Assembly: GCA_022563275.1 (NCBI GenBank)
Contig: JADFNR010000046.1
Coordinates: 14,368-25,041, forward strand
DNA from: Chloroflexota bacterium
GTDB taxonomy: Bacteria; Chloroflexota; Dehalococcoidia; UBA3495
Direction: 5' to 3'
Length of the DNA stretch: 10,674 bases
The position numbers and the translations under genes are program-made. Shown here in pieces: positions 6,310 through 10,674 of the stretch. Numbering within the stretch: position 1 is the first letter of the stretch; the number at the start of each line of letters is the position of its first letter. The notes beneath the pieces were generated by a model. It searched no databases. It had not been told where the DNA came from and worked only from the letters and a program-made list of their open reading frames with translations.

Positions 6310-7212
6310 TCAGGCGGGCGGGTTGTCGCGGTACCAGTCGATGATCTCCGAACCCGATGCGGCCCAGACCCCATCGTGGCCCATCATGTAACCCAAAGCG
6401 TCTTCCAGATAGCCGATACGGAAGGGCTGACCAACGAGCCACGGATGGAGGTTGATGGTCAGGAGGCGCCCATTTGATGCCCCGTCCCGGTACATGGTGT
6501 CAAACCCGTCCTTCATCGACTGGGCGTAACGGTCGATGGGCACGCGGCGGTTCGACATGGTGAACACGTCGTCCATCTCCAGCATTGTCGGCAGAGCGAT
6601 CAGGCCGTCCTTCATCGGGTAGGGCTGCTCGTCGTTGACCCAATCGCACAGGTAATCGATACCGGCTTTGCGCAGCAGGCCGGGGGTCCGCTCAGATTCG
6701 CCGTAGTCGGTCCCGAACCAGCCCCTGGGCGCCGCGCCGGTGGCCTTCTTCATGGCGGCGATGGAAGAGCGGATGAATTCAGCTTCTTCTTCGACGGACA
6801 TGTTGGCCGAGATCATCTGGCTGCCGGAGACGCCGTGGGCGATGATCTCGCAGCCCCGGTCCTGGCAATGCTTCACCAGGTAGGGGTACCCTTCGGCGGT
6901 CTGAGTGTCCATGGCCACGGTGGACTTTATGCCCAGGCGTTCCAGTGTGTCCAGCACCCGGAAGATGCCCACCCGGTGGCCGTACTCCCGGTGGGAAAAA
7001 CGGGGGTAGTCAGGGAAGGGACGAACGCCCAGACCCCCGGCTTGGTCGGCGCTGAAGCTGCCTTCCGGCGGCTCCCATTCGGCATGCTCCAAGGTAACTA
7101 TTACGCACAATGCGACTTTGGCATCGTTGGGCCAGCTTAGTTTGCCTCGGGTGGATATGGGTGACCACTCGTGGTGCTCGTGGTCCATCCCTTCTCGTCT
7201 TTCAGCAGGCAT
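6310..7212 (-). CDS. Polysaccharide deacetylase-family protein, PuuE-like (second of tandem pair)
   Basis: This 300-residue single-domain NodB-fold protein has no signal peptide, so it is probably cytoplasmic. The motif-1 region reads VTLEHAEW (E42-H43) instead of the metal-binding Asp-Asp of classical deacetylases. The motif-2 region has AHGVSG (H126-G127) without the usual second His. Next come FGTDYGES-RTPGLL, then NDEQPYP (D184-E185-Q186-P187), and LHPWLVGQP (H246-P247) near the C-terminus, followed by a GHDGVW segment. This pattern matches PuuE-type proteins, which hydrolyse allantoin or other C-N bonds, better than chitin or peptidoglycan deacetylases. The real substrate is unknown. ATG at 7212 is chosen because GGGAG lies 8 bases upstream; Met9 (7188) is an alternative. 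It follows its paralogue by 45 bases, probably in one transcript. Confidence 0.85.
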   Translation of the reverse strand: MPAERREGMDHEHHEWSPISTRGKLSWPNDAKVALCVIVTLEHAEWEPPEGSFSADQAGGLGVRPFPDYPRFSHREYGHRVGIFRVLDTLERLGIKSTVAMDTQTAEGYPYLVKHCQDRGCEIIAHGVSGSQMISANMSVEEEAEFIRSSIAAMKKATGAAPRGWFGTDYGESERTPGLLRKAGIDYLCDWVNDEQPYPMKDGLIALPTMLEMDDVFTMSNRRVPIDRYAQSMKDGFDTMYRDGASNGRLLTINLHPWLVGQPFRIGYLEDALGYMMGHDGVWAASGSEIIDWYRDNPPA

Positions 7213-7257
7213 GGGCAGGTCTCCCGTCGCCTTAGATTTTTTTTATACCTAGACCGG

Positions 7258-8166
7258 CTAGGCCTTGAACTGCTGGGCGTGGTCCACCGCCTGGTCGTAG
7301 TAATTCTTGATGTAGTACTCGGCTATGTCGTCGGCGGTGGTCTGCCAGACGCCGTCATGGGCCAAGATGTAACTGAGTATCTCGTCCAAGAATTTTATGC
7401 GGTGGGGTTGGCCGATCAGGAAGGGATGGAGGGCGATACACATCACCCGGCCGCTCTCAGCTCCCTCTTTATACAGCTGGTCGAACTGCCTCTTGCAGAT
7501 CTCGGCGAAATAATCGGCTTCGTAGTTCACCCGGAACAACGGCGAATCGTTCAGTTCGATGGAATATGGGACTGAGACCAGCTTGCCCGAATTCACGTTG
7601 ATGGGCACCGGTTGGTCGTCATGCATCCAGTCCGTGTGGTAGATCAGCCCGGCCTCGGCCATCAGGTCCGGGGTGCGGACGGTTCCCGATATGGCCGGGC
7701 CCAGCATCCCCTTCAATTGTTTGCCGGTCTGCCGTTTCAGCGTATCGATATTGTCCCGGTAGAACTCCCGCTCCTCCTCTTCGGTGTACGCATAGAGGTA
7801 GCGGGTGTTATAGATGCCGTGGCTCATGAAATCCCAGTCCCGTTCCACCATGGCGTCGCGGATCTCTGGGAAATGTTCCAAGACGGCCAGGTTCAGGGAC
7901 ACGCAACAGCGAATCTTGTGTTGGTCCAAGACCTCCAGCATCCGCCAGAACCCGACCCGGTTGCCGTAGTCCCGGTAGGAGTACTGCTGCACGTCGGGAT
8001 ATGGGGTGCGCGGCCAGGGGTCGCGGGGCCCGTGCTTAACGGGCATGTATTCGTAGTGCTCCACATTGGGAGCGATCCATAAAGCCACCCGTTCCCCGTT
8101 GGGCCACTTGATCGGCGGGCGCTCGATGATGGGGCTGTAATCTACGCGGTGCGGAGGAAGGGACAT
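7258..8166 (-). CDS. Polysaccharide deacetylase-family protein, PuuE-like (first of tandem pair)
   Basis: This 302-residue protein has the same NodB-type fold and length as its downstream neighbour but is clearly diverged. Visible landmarks are APNVEHYEY (E36-H37) at motif 1, RDYGNRVGFWRML, SHGIYN (H116-G117-x-x-N120) at motif 2, GPAISGTVRTPDLM, HTDWMHDDQPVP (D173-D174-Q175-P176), and LHPFLIGQPHR (H237, H245) near the C-terminus. The DDQP and HP-GQPHR segments are typical of PuuE/allantoinase-like members, and the missing Asp-Asp/second His suggest altered or absent metal binding. No signal peptide is seen. The ATG at 8166 has a near-perfect AGGAGG 9 bases upstream and a good promoter at 8199-8227, so this gene leads the cluster. 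Hydrolysis of a cyclic amide, ureide or formyl group in catabolism is a plausible inference only. Confidence 0.87.
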   Translation of the reverse strand: MSLPPHRVDYSPIIERPPIKWPNGERVALWIAPNVEHYEYMPVKHGPRDPWPRTPYPDVQQYSYRDYGNRVGFWRMLEVLDQHKIRCCVSLNLAVLEHFPEIRDAMVERDWDFMSHGIYNTRYLYAYTEEEEREFYRDNIDTLKRQTGKQLKGMLGPAISGTVRTPDLMAEAGLIYHTDWMHDDQPVPINVNSGKLVSVPYSIELNDSPLFRVNYEADYFAEICKRQFDQLYKEGAESGRVMCIALHPFLIGQPHRIKFLDEILSYILAHDGVWQTTADDIAEYYIKNYYDQAVDHAQQFKA

Positions 8167-8198
8167 GTCTTAAAGCCTCCTGCCGGAATGTGAGCCCC

Positions 8199-8227
8199 AG
8201 CCTAGGGTAATCGCCTAGTGCTGTCAA
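8199..8227 (-). promoter_or_regulatory. Promoter of the tandem deacetylase cluster
   Basis: A perfect -35 TTGACA (8227-8222) and TAGGCT (8204-8199) are separated by 17 bases on the minus strand. TAGGCT matches the -10 consensus at only 3 of 6 positions but is a familiar variant in GC-rich bacteria. The predicted start near 8192 leaves a 5' leader of about 26 bases containing the AGGAGG site. CTAGGC occurs twice, 13 bases apart, in the spacer and -10. Confidence 0.6.
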
Positions 8228-8236
8228 ATGATGATT

Positions 8237-8247
8237 CCACGACCGCC
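8237..8247 (+). repeat. Copy 1 of an 11-bp direct repeat in the divergent intergenic region
   Basis: CCACGACCGCC occurs here and again, perfectly, at 8329-8339, 92 bases apart, within the 186-base region between the divergent deacetylase and monooxygenase genes. This copy lies just upstream of the deacetylase promoter -35. Paired operator half-sites are possible but unproven. Confidence 0.3.
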
Positions 8248-8328
8248 CGGCGGCGCCGGTTGCCTCTAGTAAAACGAGAAAAGATAAAGCAAAATACCGG
8301 CGGATAAACCTGAGATATAGAATCCAGG

Positions 8329-8339
8329 CCACGACCGCC
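8329..8339 (+). repeat. Copy 2 of the 11-bp direct repeat, next to the hpaB-like ribosome binding site
   Basis: This second perfect copy of CCACGACCGCC ends one base before the GGAGG (8341-8345) of the monooxygenase gene. A protein bound here would be placed to block its transcript or translation start. Confidence 0.3.
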
Positions 8340-8352
8340 AGGAGGAATCCGG

Positions 8353-9804
8353 ATGCCAGCCAGAACCGGCAAGCAGTATATAGAAGGCCTTAGAGAAAGG
8401 CCGCCCAATCTATACATGAACGGCAAGTTAGTGAAAGACGCCACCAAACAGCCAGGACTGAAGGGTGGGATCCGCACCCTAGCCCGGCTGTACGACCTGC
8501 AACACGACCCAAAAGTTGGCCCGGAGATGACCTACGAATCGCCGACCACGGGCGACCAGGTGGGCATGTCCTTCTTGACCCCCAAGACCCACGAGGACCT
8601 AGAGCGGCGGCGCCTAATGATGCGAAACTGGGCGCGACTCACCTGCGGCATGATGGGCCGCACCCCCGATTTTCTCAACGTGAGCCTGATGGCCATGGCC
8701 GCCGCGGGGAAGTATTTCGGCCAGAACCGTCCCGAATTCGAGAAAAATATCCAGGACTACTATGAGTTTATCCGGGAGAAAGACCTGGTGCTGACCCACA
8801 CGCTGGTCAACATCCAGCGGAACCGCTCCAGTGCAGGCACAGGCCTGGACGACTCCGTGGACGTGGCCCTTTCGGTGGTGAAGGAGACCGATGCGGGAAT
8901 CATCGTTCACGGGGCGAGGGTGCTGGCGACGCTGCCCATCGCCGACGAGATCGCCGTCTACCCGGCCCGCTCCCACCGGCTGCCCAGCGGCGCGCCGGGC
9001 CGGACTTCGTTCGCCTTCGCCATACCCTGCGACACCCCCGGCCTCAAGTTCCAATGCCGGGAGTCATTCGACCTTGAACGCTCCAGCTTCGACCACCCCT
9101 TGGGGTCGCGGTTCGAGGAGATGGACGCCCTGGCGTTCTTCGACCATGTCCTCGTTCCCTGGGAACGGGTGTTTCTGTATGGAGACGTGGACATGTGCAA
9201 CGACATGTCTCTAAGGACCCACCAATTCCTCCATTCGGGCCATCAAGTCGTGACCAAGAATGTGGTGAAATGCGAGTTCATCCTGGGGCTGGCCAACCTG
9301 ATGGTCAAAACCCTGGGTTCGTCCGAGATGCCCCAGGTCCACAACCTGATAGCGGAGATCATTGAGAATCTGGAGATCACCAAGGCCCTGCTGCGGGCTG
9401 CCGAAGTGGACGCCGAAGTGGACGAGTGGGGGGTCATGTGCCCCGTCGATATGCCGTTGATGGTGGCCCGGCAGCAGTTCATAAACATGTACCCGCGCAT
9501 GGGCGAGATACTGCATCTTTTGGGGTCCAGCAACCTGATGGCCCTGCCCACCGAAGCGGACTTTGAAGGTCCCCTGGCCGAGGATCTGAACAAGTATCTG
9601 GAGACCGACTTCTCATCGGCCAAGGACCGGGTGCGGCTCTTCCGGCTGGCGTGGGACACCTGTTGCAGCGCCTTTGGCTCCCGGCAGATACTCTACGAGC
9701 GGTTCTTCCAGGGCGACCGGAACCGGAACGTGGTCCTGATGAACAACCGTTACGACAAAGAGCCCATGAGCCAATTTGTCTTGGATTTCCTCAACCAGGA
9801 ATAG
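8353..9804 (+). CDS. HpaB-family FADH2-dependent monooxygenase (4-hydroxyphenylacetate 3-monooxygenase-like)
   Basis: This 483-residue protein matches the length and layout of the HpaB oxygenase family, which uses reduced FAD from a separate reductase to hydroxylate phenolic or related compounds. It opens with the family-typical TGKQYIEGLRERPP and a G-x-x-V-x-D segment. The acyl-CoA-dehydrogenase-like helical domain follows, with GMMGRTPDF (R103-F107), LTHTLVN (H149), HGARVLATLPIADE in the mid-barrel, and VPWERVF before the C-terminal helical half. In Thermus HpaB the corresponding substrate and hydroperoxide residues are Arg, Tyr and His; here the Tyr appears as Phe107. The start is firm, with GGAGG at 8341-8345, 7 bases before the ATG. 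No HpaC-type reductase lies in the window. The gene diverges from the deacetylase cluster, suggesting a shared catabolic theme. Substrate unknown; 4-hydroxybutyryl-CoA dehydratase, a distant relative, is less likely. Confidence 0.9.
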   Translation: MPARTGKQYIEGLRERPPNLYMNGKLVKDATKQPGLKGGIRTLARLYDLQHDPKVGPEMTYESPTTGDQVGMSFLTPKTHEDLERRRLMMRNWARLTCGMMGRTPDFLNVSLMAMAAAGKYFGQNRPEFEKNIQDYYEFIREKDLVLTHTLVNIQRNRSSAGTGLDDSVDVALSVVKETDAGIIVHGARVLATLPIADEIAVYPARSHRLPSGAPGRTSFAFAIPCDTPGLKFQCRESFDLERSSFDHPLGSRFEEMDALAFFDHVLVPWERVFLYGDVDMCNDMSLRTHQFLHSGHQVVTKNVVKCEFILGLANLMVKTLGSSEMPQVHNLIAEIIENLEITKALLRAAEVDAEVDEWGVMCPVDMPLMVARQQFINMYPRMGEILHLLGSSNLMALPTEADFEGPLAEDLNKYLETDFSSAKDRVRLFRLAWDTCCSAFGSRQILYERFFQGDRNRNVVLMNNRYDKEPMSQFVLDFLNQE

Positions 9805-9820
9805 GCCGGGCGCTGTATCC

Positions 9821-10674
9821 CTAGTCGCCGGCCCCGGCCGCGCCGGGCACAAAATTGCTCCTGGCTTCAGGCGGCAGGGATTCCTCCCAATCGGGAATCA
9901 GCACGTGGGAGGTGCTGTCCAGCATGGCGATGACCACCAATCCGGCGGCGCTGAAGATCGCTGAAAGCACGAACACCGGATAGAAAGAGCCGGTTACGTA
10001 GATGACCAGACCGGCCAGGAACGTCGTCACCGCATGACCGGCGAACGCGCCGGTCATCTGCCACCCGTAACAAGTTCCCATGGGACCGTCGCCAAAGTAC
10101 CGGCGGTTGATCTCTATATATCCGGTCCACTCCGCGCCGAACCCCACTCCGAACGCGGCGGCAAATAGGTAAAAGACCCAGGGATCGTGGGCCCAGAGCA
10201 AGATGAGCACCGTTAGAGACTGGATGGCCAAGCTGACGGCCATGACCTTCCTGGGGCCAAAAGCCTCGGCCAAGACCGGCGCGCCCAGCCTGCTGGTGAT
10301 GCTCACCAGAGAGATGATGGTGATGATCAGCGCCGCCGCCGACAGCCCAAGCCCTTCTTGCACCGCCAAAGGGATCACGTAGATGAGCACGATGCCCATC
10401 CCGGCGCAACCCAAGGCGTGGACGATGGGAAGGTTCCAAAACGCACGGGTCTGCCGCATGTGCTGGTTGAACACCTTGAGGCGAAGGGCCTCCATGGACC
10501 TATCCCTGGGCCGATCTTCGGACCCGTCGCTCGCCGCCCCGAAAGGTAGGATGCCGATGTCCGCGGGCTTGCTCCGGATCAGCGGGAAGACCAAGAGCAT
10601 GATTCCGGTGCCAGCCAGGCCCACGGTGGTGAAGGTGGCCTGCCACCCAATCGTGTCCAAAAGATAGGCTACCA
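9821..10674 (-). CDS. MFS transporter, C-terminal part (truncated by window edge)
   Basis: The frame is open to the right edge, so this is the 3' portion of a longer gene. About 284 codons are visible, roughly from the end of helix 6 to the C-terminus. A TTG at 10660 lies inside the frame but is not a credible start: the preceding codons continue a typical MFS segment into GWQATF. A charged central loop (roughly the stretch with KPADIG and DRPRDR) is followed by about six hydrophobic helices, including a G-rich segment with GVGFGAEWTGYIE and RRYFGDGPMGTCYG. These resemble monocarboxylate or oxalate/formate-type MFS carriers. It converges on the HpaB-like gene with a 16-base gap and no clear terminator between them. 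It could import the substrate of the neighbouring enzymes, which is inference only. Confidence 0.88.
   Translation of the reverse strand, partial: VAYLLDTIGWQATFTTVGLAGTGIMLLVFPLIRSKPADIGILPFGAASDGSEDRPRDRSMEALRLKVFNQHMRQTRAFWNLPIVHALGCAGMGIVLIYVIPLAVQEGLGLSAAALIITIISLVSITSRLGAPVLAEAFGPRKVMAVSLAIQSLTVLILLWAHDPWVFYLFAAAFGVGFGAEWTGYIEINRRYFGDGPMGTCYGWQMTGAFAGHAVTTFLAGLVIYVTGSFYPVFVLSAIFSAAGLVVIAMLDSTSHVLIPDWEESLPPEARSNFVPGAAGAGD

Noticed and set aside
6287..6442. Upstream extension of the TfoX-domain gene to 173 codons
   Set aside because: The extra 52 codons overlap the end of the deacetylase gene in another frame and show no domain similarity; the ATG at 6286 begins the recognisable domain.
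7248..7262. CCTAG/CTAGG inverted repeat at the end of the first deacetylase gene, considered as a terminator
   Set aside because: On the minus strand it is followed by TATAAAAAAAA rather than a T run, and the short 45-base gap with a good ribosome site suggests read-through into the next gene.
8260..8289. TTGCCT ... GATAAA as a plus-strand promoter for the monooxygenase gene
   Set aside because: Each hexamer matches consensus at only four positions and nearby AT-rich stretches give equally weak alternatives, so no promoter can be placed with confidence.
9805..9820. Gap between the convergent monooxygenase and MFS genes as a bidirectional terminator
   Set aside because: The 16 bases contain no stem-loop; the nearby GCCGG/CCGGC pairing inside the MFS coding end leaves only a 2-base loop and no T tract.

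Overview
This is a bacterial chromosomal window, densely coded and about 60% GC by eye. Two gene clusters run on the minus strand, with one plus-strand gene and one truncated minus-strand gene at the right edge. There are no rRNAs, tRNAs, CRISPR arrays, insertion sequences or phage genes, and no gene-free stretch longer than 186 bases. The mix of an ACIII-like respiratory module, PuuE-like deacetylases, an HpaB-family flavin monooxygenase and an MFS carrier would fit an uncultured heterotroph such as a marine Chloroflexota (SAR202-like) bacterium. That placement is an inference from gene content, not a phylogenetic result.

Region 1 (about 11-5829, minus strand) is a five-gene respiratory operon. 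In transcription order it holds a small two-helix membrane protein, a membrane-anchored pentahaem cytochrome c, a Tat-exported molybdopterin-oxidoreductase-fold subunit, a four-cluster iron-sulfur subunit and an NrfD-type quinone-interacting membrane subunit. Order and motifs resemble the A-B-C core of alternative complex III, with the B subunit split into two genes and no ActD, ActE or ActF in view. The likely job is electron transfer between the quinone pool and periplasmic carriers. The control region is unusually legible: a TTGACA / extended -10 promoter with a Crp-like palindrome lying over the -10, followed at once by a perfect hairpin with a T tract that also contains the best ribosome binding site for the first gene.

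Region 2 (5921-8227, minus strand) holds two tandem polysaccharide-deacetylase-fold proteins of the PuuE (allantoinase-like) type and a small TfoX N-terminal-domain protein of visibly lower GC. A TTGACA-N17-TAGGCT promoter lies upstream of the first deacetylase.

Region 3 (8353-9804, plus strand) is a divergently transcribed HpaB-family FADH2-dependent monooxygenase with a strong Shine-Dalgarno site. It converges on the 3' end of an MFS transporter (9821 to the window edge, minus strand) with a 16-base gap. The deacetylases, monooxygenase and transporter could together take up and degrade an aromatic or N-containing organic compound, but the substrate cannot be read from the sequence.

Nothing here is clearly a wholly new system. 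The best leads are the shifted cysteine pattern in the molybdopterin-type subunit, the uncharacterised first gene of the respiratory operon, and the compact promoter/operator/hairpin/start-codon arrangement at 5771-5829.
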